The notes below the pieces were generated by a model. It was given only the letters and a program-made list of their open reading frames with translations. It was not told the DNA's origin and searched no databases. Both the position numbers and the translations under genes were made by a program. 26,446 nt of DNA from positions 1 to 26,446 of the forward strand of contig JAQYUZ010000079.1 in NCBI GenBank assembly GCA_033819885.1, read 5' to 3'. Origin of the DNA: Microbotryomycetes sp. JL201 (lineage: Eukaryota; Basidiomycota; Microbotryomycetes). Below are positions 18,354 through 26,446 of the stretch, piece by piece. The stretch's first letter is position 1, and every line of letters starts with the position of its first letter.

Positions 18354-20004
18354 TCACGTGCAGAGCCTAACAGATACTGCAAGATCCGCACCATAAGGAT
18401 AATTTTGAATCAATCGCGGCGGCCACCGTTGCCACTCGATGAGTTCTTCCGAGTGTGCCTGTTCCAACGCCTCGCCTTCTAGCTCAAAAGCAGTCGTATT
18501 TCTGTCTTGTCTCGCTTTCTCATACTCCCAGGTTTGGTATCCGACAGCCGCTCGTGGAACCACCTGAATTCTCGCTCCTCGGGCTCCCTTTTTCGGTTGA
18601 CCGTCCAAGCCCCATGGCGCCAACGCCTTCCAGATATCTCGACACAAGATATAGCACTCGCTGTTGACGTCAGAGTTACCGTCCGAGTGGAAACGGAGGC
18701 TGAATGGTGGCAAGAACAACCAAGCGTCGATGACCGTCACGCCGTTGAAGCACGAAAACACTTGGAACGGTTTGCGATCCTCGTACTGCTGGCGATATGG
18801 CGAGTTGGGCATGACCGGTGACGGCAGGACCCATTCGCCTGACGGCCGCTTGATATTGTAAAACGGCCTGGTGTCGCGAATCAGCATCCTGAACAGTGCA
18901 GAGCCGTTCGGACTCACAAGCCAAGCATGTCTCGAGCAACCCAGACGTCGTAAAACAGCAAAGGGTATCCGCTCTGCTCAAATTCAGGGATACGGAGCTC
19001 TTTGTAGTCCATGCCGCAGCTCATGTCGGCCGCCTGCACCTCATGCTGCAGCATGAGCTCATACAAGTCTCCTTCGCACAAATGGACGTCGTTGATGAAC
19101 AAGACGCGATCAAACGTGCCCGGCGGCGCGTTGAACAATGGCGCGAGCGCCGTGTTTCGCACCTCAGAAAGGCCTTCGATGCGCTGGTTCTCTTTCCATC
19201 CCGCTTTCTTTGGGTCGCTGACTATTGTGTATCCCGTGCCGATAATGTCGAGGATTTTCGCCAAGAGCCACAGCTGAGCCGGTGTCGAGTCGCGTGAGCC
19301 GTTTTCGTAGATCGAAACGTGGAAGCGGTGAGGGCCAAGTGCGACGAATACGCGATAAAAGACGCGAATCAGACTTGGCAAGACATAATCCGAGTCGTAT
19401 AAATTGATGGCGACCACTGCAGGGGAGTCAGCAGCAATTCGTTTCGTAGAAGACTGGAAGAGATTGCCAGCTCACTGTAGTTGAGATGGTGCCTCGGCCT
19501 GTAGTGCGGAGCCGAGGCATTGATTGACGCTGCACCGGTGCCGTACGAGGGCTCGAGCGGGGCGTATCTGTCGAGTTGGAACTCGTTGAGCCTGCAGCTC
19601 GGCGACGGATGGTCGCTCAGGAGCGAGTGTGAGAGCAGCTCATCTAGCGAGAGCGTGCGCGACTCTGGCCTGAGGTCGTGCGGGATGTCCTCGATGCGCG
19701 CATCCGTGTATCCGATGAGCTGTTGGCGTCGCCGAGCGGCAAGTTGAGCGCTTCGCAGCCGCAGGCGCAGGCCGGCCTTGTACGTCATCCACAGCGCCAA
19801 TGCGACCGACAAGGCGACGGCGACGCGTCTCAAGATGTGAATATGTGTCGTGCGCACCTGCCTGAGCGTGCGTGCCGTCTGTGAGACGCTAAAGCTGCTC
19901 GAATGCTTGCGATGCATCGACGGACGCGCCTTGTCTCCCGATAGACGCCCACGGCCGGCGCCGGCACTCGCTGACGGCGCTACCTTGTCATCACTGAGGC
20001 TCAT
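18354..20004 (-). CDS. GT69 glycosyltransferase, CAP59/CMT1 family (alpha-1,3-mannosyltransferase type)
   Basis: Type II Golgi membrane enzyme. The family contains Cryptococcus Cmt1 (alpha-1,3-mannosyltransferase) and the capsule protein Cap59. Three exons close in phase: 20004-19476, 19416-18918 and 18867-18354, giving 513 aa. A basic cytoplasmic head of about 60 residues precedes the anchor RRVAVALSVALALWMTY. The catalytic domain begins VAINLYDSDYVLPSLIRVF and contains VSIYENGSRDSTP, EGLSEVRNTALAPL, RVLFINDVHLCEGDLYELML, MSCGMDYKELRIPEF, LLFYDVWVARDM and QVFSCFNGVTVIDAWLF, all usual family blocks. The NDV motif is the presumed metal/nucleotide-sugar contact. An in-frame ATG at 20115 would add 37 residues; 20004 is preferred because the gap to the TYR1 stop at 20211 is otherwise under 100 bp. 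Donor and acceptor sugars cannot be read. Confidence 0.88.
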
Positions 20005-20210
20005 GCACGACCACAGCCCGAGCCGAGCGCGAGAGCTTGCGTGTGCGACGCGCGTGCTGCCAAGAGCGCAAGACACTCGGCGCTCTCGGGCCTCTGACCA
20101 TGCCGAGCCATCCATCTGGCAGCATGCACCTGTAGAGCCTGTCCAACCTCAGGATCTTTACTTTCTCTTGACGCGTCTTTTTTTCCCGAAAATGCCATTC
20201 TACATTGCAA

Positions 20211-21997
20211 TCAGCTCGACGCCTGCGCCGCACCCTGTCGAATAGGCTCTTCTTCCAGAAACTTGAACATGCGCGAATTTTGCAGGCGACTCTCCCTGCA
20301 CCAGACAGGGGAGTGAGTCAACGCAGGCGAAAGCCTTGCCACGCTCAATGAAAAGGGGCTTACTCGAATCTTGGCTCAAAGAAAGCCCTCGTCTCGTCAA
20401 ATCTCTGCCTGTACGCATCAAAGCTGCCGTACTGAATGCAATCGCTCCACCCCCGGGCGGCAATCACAAACTCGCAGTCATCGGACCGATGCGAGTGCTC
20501 CGTCAATGCCGCATCAATCGCCTCATCCAGTCGTTCTTGTGACCGGAACAAGTACTCTGCGACGCCAATCCAAAACCGAAACACTGGCGTGGCCGCGAGA
20601 GCGAGATGCACAAACGGTCGGATTGACAACTGGTGCCAGCAATCAACCATGGCCAAAATGCTAAGCTGAGAATTCGGCAACGGCGGTTCCGAGGTCGGAT
20701 TCCCGACTGCAAACTTGTCAAGTGCTTTGTCCGACAGCAAGATGGGCGCCGGGTGCTGCTTCGAGTCTGCTCCAGTGGAACCCGAGCCGAAGCCTACGCC
20801 AAATACCCAATCACGAGCCGCGTACACTCTTTGTCTGAACGCATCATCCTGCTGTGTGACGATCAACTTGAACAGGGCTGACGCGCTTTGAGCAAACTGG
20901 TGGATCTGCTTTTGGGCGGTCGGATTAAGAATGGCGAGGCCGGCGTACACATGCCACTTTGCAGCATAAATACGTAGCGTAATGTTGGTCTTGATGATCT
21001 CGATGCCACCAACGTAGCGGCCCGTTTCCCATGGGAACGCAGACATGCATCTCCATGCCGTGCCCATGCTGCCAAATGGCGTTCATTCTCAGCGATAAGG
21101 CGTAGATTCGGCTTTGAAAAAGCTTTCACCTCAGGAAAGCAGCATGCGTTACTGCTTGCGTATTTGCAGTCACCTCGTCGTGCTCGTCGTAAGACAGTTT
21201 GACAATTCTCGATTTCAGCGGCGCGAGTATTTCCTCGACAAGTTTGACTTTGTCGTCTGGCGCCCGATGTTGGATTACAATCTGTGTTCGGAGCGAGCTC
21301 ACGGTGAGACATCTTGAGCAGGGGCAGATCCAGTATGTTACGCACAAGGGCCTGACCGTCTGGCGCTACTGTCGGTCCATGAAGTGAGTGGATAGAGACA
21401 ATGTGCACGTCCTTTGGCAAGTATTTTTCAAATGCTGCTCGCTCGGGCGCTTTGACGGAAGTTTGACCCGAAACGATGGCGCCAAACTTGGTTGCTGCAT
21501 GTCACGCTCATCAGCGTGATAGCATACTTAAGTCGGGTAGAAGCAACACCTCACATGGTCCATATTCCTTGACAACAGCATCCAGGTAAGCCGCTTCGAC
21601 AGAGTAGACGATGAAATCACTTTCGCGCGAGACAAGGTGACCATCTTTCAACGGTACGAGACCGTCTTTGCCTGCGGAAACCCAGAATCGCGAGCATTTG
21701 GAGTCAAAAAACATCCCATTCTGTGTAGCAAGCTTATCATTTCCGACCAACCTTTACAGTACGCCTCGAGTTGCTCAAACTTGCTCGGCAGGTCGCATAC
21801 GTTGATTCTGGGTCGCCGAGATGGTCGTCAGGAGCTCAAATGTGTCAACAAAGATGTCACATGCGTAGTTCGCGAACATATCAAGTCGCGACTGACCTCG
21901 CCAGACCGCCCGTCCTCAGTCGCTCGGCGTACATCTTGCCCATCTCGCCCATGCCGATGATTCCCACAGCAACATCTGAGAGCTTCGAGGTCGCCAT
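20211..21997 (-). CDS. TYR1: Prephenate dehydrogenase (NADP+), tyrosine biosynthesis
   Basis: Cytosolic enzyme converting prephenate to 4-hydroxyphenylpyruvate with NADP+, the committed step to tyrosine. Seven exons close in phase: 21997-21897, 21807-21752, 21671-21555, 21494-21346, 21281-21130, 21068-20364 and 20295-20211, giving 454 aa, close to the 452 aa of yeast Tyr1. The N-terminus MATSKLSDVAVGIIGMGEMG is the dinucleotide-binding strand and GxGxxG loop. The middle blocks VCDLPSKFEQLEAYC, SDFIVYSVEAAYLDAVV, GAIVSGQTSVKAPE, HIVSIHSLHGP, ANTQAVTHAAFLSMGTAW and VGGIEIIKTNITLRIYAAKW are characteristic of the fungal enzyme; the conserved His residues in HSLHG and VTHAAF are in the expected catalytic region. 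Retention of the last intron would stop translation immediately at GAG-TAA and drop about 27 residues. It is divergent from ERV1. Confidence 0.95.
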
Positions 21998-22733
21998 TCC
22001 AGACTTCACAGCCGCGTGACGTTGCTTCGCCAGGTCTAGGGCCTCTGTCGGAGTGTCCAAGCTCGGGCCTGAGTCAGGGTCACCAAAAGGCTGAATTTGC
22101 TTGCTTGTCGGGTCCGAGTTTGCTAGCACAGTTGCAGTGTGACGTCGTCGGCGAAACCGCACTGGGCTTGTTGGTCCGCGAAGCAAGCTGCAAAGCGATC
22201 TCAGCCAGGCAAAGGTGCGGCATCCCTCGTAGCATATTCAAGTGGATGATCTCGTTCACGTATAAGTTTACGGATGAATGCATTTCATGCCCACAGAGTT
22301 GGCGATCAATCGCATCCGAGCTGCTACAAAAGCCTGAAAAGATTATGTGGGCCAACCCTGACAACGACTCTTGCGCGCTCAGGCGACCAAAAGCACAACG
22401 AGGGCCGGCTGCCAAGCATTGGGTGCTTGGAAACTGGGCCAAAGTCGAAACGACGTGCATACGGACGCGTATGTCCTTGAAGGAAAACGCGCATGCAGTG
22501 CAGCGCCGACGATAGCATTGCTCTGGTCACCTCACCAGGGTCCACGATGCAGTAAGGTCAAGTATGTGTGCACATCGTGGACCAGTTAACGGGACCTTGA
22601 TTGATTGATGAAAGAGAGCTCCGAGCGAAATCGCTTTCGTTGTGACCCGAACCCAACCCCCTGTCCACTTCGTTGTTCCTGCCACGGCAGCACTTGTCTT
22701 CATCACTGTCAACACCATCTCCCCGAGCTAGTC
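21998..22733. other. Divergent intergenic region between TYR1 and ERV1
   Basis: About 735 bp with no recognisable coding domain. Open frames on both strands (minus 22460-22080, plus 22105-22515) overlap each other and lack family features. It should hold both promoters. Besides the TGAGTCA site near TYR1, a pyrimidine-rich run precedes the ERV1 start. Confidence 0.5.
22070..22076. promoter_or_regulatory. Gcn4/Cpc1-type site upstream of TYR1
   Basis: TGAGTCA matches the consensus TGA(C/G)TCA bound by Gcn4/Cpc1 bZIP factors, which activate amino acid biosynthesis genes under starvation. It lies 73 bp upstream of the proposed TYR1 start, a sensible position. The same 7-mer also occurs inside other genes of this window by chance, so the match alone is weak. 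Confidence 0.4.
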
Positions 22734-23433
22734 ATGGGTTTGGAGGAACAGCCACAGGCGTCGACAAGCTCGGCTGCGTCATCGTCCACAAAGTTACCGC
22801 CCGGCATGGTCCTCGGACCAGACGGCAAACCGTGCAAAGTGAGTTTGAAAAGCTCTTCAAAAGCCTGTTTGCCCGTCATCAACGCTTGTCGCGCATGCAC
22901 GCAGCCGAGCTGACGAATCTGTTCGGCCATGTTCACAGGTTTGCACAGGTTTCAAAGCATGGACGGGCATGAACAAGAAGAAGACAAAGAAGTTGGATTC
23001 TGCAAAAGAAGGAGCCGCAACAGCAGCACTGGCCGCCGCGGGTCTGGCCACTGCTTCCGCCACAGCGACCGATCAGCTGCCAGAAGACTGCCCAGCTGAC
23101 GTCGAGAGGTTAGGGCGACACACGTGGACCTTCTTGCATACGACCGCTTCCTACTATCCACTACAACCGACAAAAGCTCACGAGTCGAGCATGCTCGGCC
23201 TGCTTCACGCCTTGCCGAAACTGTACCCGTGCTCGACCTGCGCTGACGAACTGGGAGAGTACATTAAGAAAAACCCGCCAGAAAACGCTGTCAAACAAGG
23301 CAGAACCGCTCTCGAGCAATGGATGTGTCAAGTGCACAACGATGTCAACCAGAGACTTGGCAAGGACGAGTTCAATTGCGACAACGTCGCTCAGCGGTGG
23401 CGAGACGGATGGACAGACGGTCATTGCGATTGA
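22734..23433 (+). CDS. ERV1: FAD-linked sulfhydryl oxidase Erv1 (mitochondrial disulfide relay)
   Basis: Intermembrane-space flavoenzyme that reoxidises Mia40 and passes electrons to cytochrome c or oxygen. Two exons, 22734-22838 and 22939-23433, give 199 aa. An N-terminal arm of about 65 residues contains the shuttle pair CKVC within LGPDGKPCKVCTGFKAWTG, with the intron falling inside this pair. A Lys-rich and Ala-rich linker follows. The catalytic domain starts DCPADVERLGRHTWTFLHT and contains the redox centre YPCSTCADEL, the FAD-binding HNDVNQRLGK and the structural Cys pair in FNCDNVAQRW and DGHCD. All three conserved Cys pairs are present. The distal shuttle Cys pair before the core is the Erv1/ALR layout rather than the ER Erv2 layout, and no signal peptide is visible. 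Confidence 0.95.
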
Positions 23434-23562
23434 GTTGACGCTCTTTGAAAGTGATATCGGAATTTCCCAAACTCGAGAGGCAAAACAACATTTACAGCCA
23501 TGCAGTGGAGACGAGAACAACTGGAAGATGATAGTCAAGAGAAGGCCAAAGCCCGTTTCCCT

Positions 23563-25348
23563 TTAGTCGGCCGCGATGACGCTTTGTTTTTCGCGCTGCT
23601 CCTGCAACCGTCTCTGCGTCTCTGCTCGCGCTGCCGCACGTTTTCCTGACCGCCCGCTAGGATCTGGTGCAGGAGAGCCATCCGCTTTTCGCTTCTTGCT
23701 TCCGCCCTGTGCCTCGTCTGCAAGCGCCGCGTCATCCTCGTCCTCTTCGTTTCGCGCTTTCTCTTGTGCGGCATTTTGGAGCATGTTGAGTAGCGGGTAG
23801 AGCAGCGGGAAAGGCTCTTTGCTCTTCTTCACCATGTTGTCCGCTGTTAAAATGCCTTCGACCGATTCGGACGACGGATCGAGCAGAAGGGCTCTACCAC
23901 TGCTCGAGTAGTGAATCTGACGGATCATGTAATGATCTGCCGCTGCTCGATCGCTGGGGTCATACGTGACCCAGAACCGAGATGTGACGGTTGGATTTGT
24001 CGGGAAAATGTCCATGACAGGATAACCAATATCGACCAAAGAGGTTTCGTGGATGTCTTCAGCGTGTGATAGACCTAGCAGCGTATTGGGAATGTAGAGA
24101 ACAGCAGTGCAGCTGCGGAGAACAAGGTTGTTAGCCTCCTGCGCTCTACAAACAGACGACATCGGCTCTGGCCGCGCTCACCCTTCTGCAACCACCAGCA
24201 CGCCGCTTTTGGCTTTTGAGCTGTCTCGTTTTCCGAACGGAATGATTTTGGTCACGGCCAAAACTTTTGCAGCGGGCTCGTCTCCGCTGTCTTCCTCTTC
24301 GCCGTCTGCCATTGCCTCGCCTTCGCCATTCTGCTGCCGTGCTTTGCCTTTGAGTTTGCGACTGGCCCCGTTCGTCTTGTTTGCTTTTGCCTTTTCTGGC
24401 AATACAGTAATATACGGTTCGAGGTATTGTGCTATGTCGAATGATTTGCGCAGCTTGCCCGTGGTCAACTCGAATACTTTGAGCGTAGGATCGCCGCCGC
24501 CGGCAATAATCAAAGGTTCAGGATACTCGTCGTTGCCTGGGATGTATGCCAGCGCAGACACGAACCTGCACATGGTTCAGGCGTTGATTTAATTTTTTTC
24601 GAGATCAAGGATGCACCCGCTCACCTCTCGGCTCCCCACAGGTATTTATCAATGACGTGGCCTTTTGGAAAGTGCGAGACGCGGATATGTTCGTCCAAAT
24701 CTGCCGTGACGATGAGCGGATGTGGGACGCCGTGATCATTGTTCCGAGGCACGAGCGTCAAAGCGTGTAACATCGACACGTGACCGAGAATTGGATTTTT
24801 GCCGAGCGGTTTGGGCTTGTCATGGTCTCCATGAGAAATGATTAACTGATCGATGTTGATGCTGCAAAACGCACACAAGTCAGCAGAGCTATCACAAACA
24901 CGGGATACAACTTGCGTAAAGACGTCGCCAAACTTGTCTGCCACGACAATCTCGCCCTCTGGCGTGACGTGCATTGCCGTTGGACGTTTGTTGAGCATGG
25001 CGCTACCGACTATCTTTAACTCGGGCATGAGCATGACATGTAGCGTCTTGTCCTCGCCCGTCGAGACCAGAAACGTATTGTTGCCGCTCGTCCAGCTGCC
25101 GAGATAGCGCACAATGCCGGTGTGTTTTTCGGACAGGCCTTTAATCTTGAGTTTGCTGTGCACAACGAGCGCCGCGGGTGTTGTCGGCGGACGGTAGCGC
25201 GTGCGTCAGTTTTCTGGGCTATGGACGCCGCGTGCGACACGCGCAGCAGAAGGACTGACTACTCGTAGCACCGTATGACATTGTCGACAGCCGTCACAAG
25301 ATACCGTTCCGTCGCCAGCCCTCTCTGTATCGGATGGCAGTACGGCAT
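23563..25348 (-). CDS. TRM82: tRNA (guanine-N7)-methyltransferase non-catalytic subunit Trm82/WDR4
   Basis: WD40 partner of Trm8 that stabilises the enzyme making m7G46 in tRNA. Five exons close in phase: 25348-25263, 25155-24916, 24861-24625, 24565-24182 and 24112-23563, giving 498 aa. WD-type blades are visible: YLVTAVDNVIRCY, YLGSWTSGNNTFLVSTGEDK, HVTPEGEIVVADKFGDVF, LGKNPILGHVSMLHAL, LIVTADLDEHIRVSHFPKG (the DEHIRVS(R/H)FPKG block is diagnostic for Trm82/WDR4), RFVSALAYIPGNDEYPEPLI and AGGGDPTLKVFELTTGKL. An acidic Lys-rich insertion (about 365-405) and a charged Arg/Gln/Glu C-terminal tail follow the fungal pattern. The second intron, 24862-24915, has a GC donor, is 54 nt and stop-free. 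It is divergent from the DUF2015 gene, sharing a very short promoter. Confidence 0.93.
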
Positions 25349-25438
25349 GACGATGCGGTCGATTGATGACTTGCGCTTTCGCTTCCTACCGCTTCAACTC
25401 TTCCAACTTTCGCTTCTAGAGGGCTGCTCCATCAATCC
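25349..25438. promoter_or_regulatory. Very short divergent region between TRM82 and the DUF2015 gene
   Basis: Fewer than 100 bp lie between the TRM82 ATG and the first open plus-strand frame of the DUF2015 gene. Both core promoters must sit here or inside the opposite gene's 5' end. The plus strand is rich in CTTC/TTCC pyrimidine runs. Confidence 0.4.
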
Positions 25439-26152
25439 TTGACAAGCTACGGCCGCGCTGCTGTCGTTCCCTTCCGGCTCAAAGCAAGTCCTGCCTGCAC
25501 AGCCGCCAGCCGAGAGAACGATCGACGCCGAGCCGAGTCGCTGACGTTTCACACCATCACCGCAGTGCTGTACACGCTGTCGATCGCGGGAGCCATCCTG
25601 ATTATCTTGTTTCTGCTGTGGAAGCTACTGTTGCCGCGTGTGATCGATTACATGCCCCGCCAAGTCTCGTCGCGCCTTCGCCACTACACACCGCTCAACA
25701 CGTTCGAGGACGCCATGGAGAACGGTGAGGGAAGCCGTCAGATGCCAAATATAGCTGTCAGCTAAGCAGTTGTTGCTCATTTGCAGGATTCTCAACGGCC
25801 GCTTTCGACTTGTCGGGCAACGTTGCCGGCGACTCGCGCGCGGGGCTGGACGAACGCACCCTAACAGAGATCAGGCGCATCATGGAACGCAATAGATGCG
25901 ATTTTGACGAGGCAAGGCTAATTCACACGAACAAGGTCTTCAAAAGCCACGGTCAGTCGTCCGCAACACTGCGCGAGACACCTTCGGGCTGACCTGTTTC
26001 ACTTTCACCGGCAACCTGATCACTTTTAGGTATCGACCCGAACGGCTTTCCGACCGGTGAGTCCTGTCTGGCACACCTCTAGTACAATTGCTTATCCTTG
26101 TGCGCTTGTGCTGTCTCGAACAGATCCCAAAGCCATCACTTCGCTCGGGTGA
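25439..26152 (+). CDS. DUF2015-family small membrane protein (5' end unresolved)
   Basis: Fungal protein family of unknown function. Exons that close in phase are 25439(or upstream)-25724, 25787-25951, 26030-26056 and 26124-26152. A single hydrophobic helix AVLYTLSIAGAILIILFLLW is followed by a basic segment (PRQVSSRLRHYTPLNTFED). The family core is then visible: FDLSGNVAGDSRAGLDERT, EIRRIMERNRCDFDEARLIH, then GIDPNGFPTDPKAITSLG at the stop. The DSR(A/S)GLDER and xFDEAR blocks are typical of DUF2015. The frame upstream of the helix contains no ATG before the first in-frame stop; 25439 is a TTG. The true start may be in a short upstream exon or be non-AUG. Two introns flank a 27-nt exon. Confidence 0.8.
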
Positions 26153-26446
26153 ACACTATGAGAACGAATTTGGACAATAGACAGGAAAGTCCATGTACAT
26201 ACTAGGTCGGGCGCTTGTAGAAGCGGATGATACATTGCATACTTGTTCGGGTCTTTGTAAAAGCGGGTGATTCTGTTGTACTGATTCGGCAATGGTCACG
26301 TGACTGGGCGAGTTGTACGGCGGCAATTGCTGATCAACGAACATGAAGTACGTAAAGCAGGAACAATGTCATTCCATCAAAAGCAACTATAGTAACAACA
26401 AGCGGTAAATGCACAGCCAGCGAGAAAGGACGAAAGTGTGAACGCG
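26153..26446 (-). other. Possible 3' end of a minus-strand gene, partial and uncertain
   Basis: Two minus-strand frames are open here. One gives QLPPYNSPSHVTIAESVQQN and stops at about 26156. Another gives YNRITRFYKDPNKYAMYH after a plausible acceptor at about 26271-26275 and runs into the end of the DUF2015 gene. I recognise neither. A convergent gene ending here is plausible because the DUF2015 gene stops at 26152. The region may otherwise be only 3' untranslated DNA. Confidence 0.25.
26192..26271. repeat. Imperfect 40-bp direct tandem duplication
   Basis: Units 26192-26231 and 26232-26271 align without gaps; 28 of 40 positions match by eye, and the match is 28 of 36 if the first four bases are left out. 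On the minus strand both units read I-x-R-F-Y-K-x-P, in frames that differ because 40 is not a multiple of three. Confidence 0.65.

Noticed and set aside
17884-18357. 157-codon minus-strand frame between two minus-strand genes
   Set aside because: It sits in the promoter/terminator space, has no domain, and opens at the stop of the glycosyltransferase gene.
22080-22515. Overlapping plus and minus frames in the TYR1-ERV1 intergenic region
   Set aside because: They lie opposite one another, lack family motifs and are best explained as chance frames in GC-balanced DNA.
1-26446. Search for transposons, LTRs, viral remnants, rRNA or CRISPR arrays
   Set aside because: No terminal repeats, integrase or reverse transcriptase motifs, rRNA-like blocks or regularly spaced repeats were seen by eye.

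Overview
This window looks like nuclear DNA from a basidiomycete fungus with a compact genome. The genes are interrupted by many short spliceosomal introns, mostly 35 to 70 nt, with GTRAGT-like donors, CTRAC/CTAAT-like branch points and CAG/TAG acceptors. The recognisable proteins are fungal: Pns1, Tyr1, Erv1, Trm82, a CAP59/CMT1-type glycosyltransferase and a DUF2015 protein. There are no bacterial operon features, rRNAs, CRISPR arrays or convincing transposable elements. A small-genome Pucciniomycotina or Ustilaginomycotina species would fit, but the sequence alone does not prove it.

Layout, left to right. (1) 1-1188, minus: the N-terminal half of an MFS anion:cation symporter of the Dal5/Tna1 type, cut by the window edge. 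(2) 1189-2822: no assignable gene. (3) 2823-3971, minus: a 293-aa protein with a C-terminal PX domain, divergent from (4) 4213-5222, plus: an unrecognised multi-pass membrane protein. (5) 5485-5937, plus: an intronless ACT-domain protein of the CASTOR/ACT_7 type. (6) 5989-7977, minus: an ankyrin protein with a Ser-rich tail resembling the TORC2 subunit Avo2, divergent from (7) 8224-10318, plus: a Pns1/CTL choline-transporter-like protein. (8) 10776-12693, minus: a C2H2 zinc-finger protein, divergent from (9) 12849-13629, plus: a small secretory-pathway membrane protein. (10) 13831-16087, plus: an FAD-dependent amine-oxidase-fold oxidoreductase. (11) 16214-17841, minus: a basic, Ser-rich disordered protein. 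(12) 18354-20004, minus: a GT69/CAP59-family glycosyltransferase. (13) 20211-21997, minus: prephenate dehydrogenase Tyr1, divergent from (14) 22734-23433, plus: the sulfhydryl oxidase Erv1. (15) 23563-25348, minus: Trm82/WDR4, divergent over less than 100 bp from (16) about 25439-26152, plus: a DUF2015 membrane protein. (17) The right edge may hold the end of another minus-strand gene, inside which lies an imperfect 40-bp tandem duplication.

The genes do not form one pathway. They are a typical mix of housekeeping functions: amino acid synthesis, mitochondrial disulfide relay, tRNA methylation, transport, and nutrient or TOR signalling. Exon models were built by hand from splice signals and checked for reading phase across every junction; the phases close for all full-length models. 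I found no clear new multi-gene system. The points most worth a second look are gene-structure oddities: a 7-nt microexon with a non-AG acceptor, a GC-AG intron, a 22-nt zinc-finger linker exon and a missing ATG. The tandem duplication and several unrecognised membrane or disordered proteins also deserve attention.
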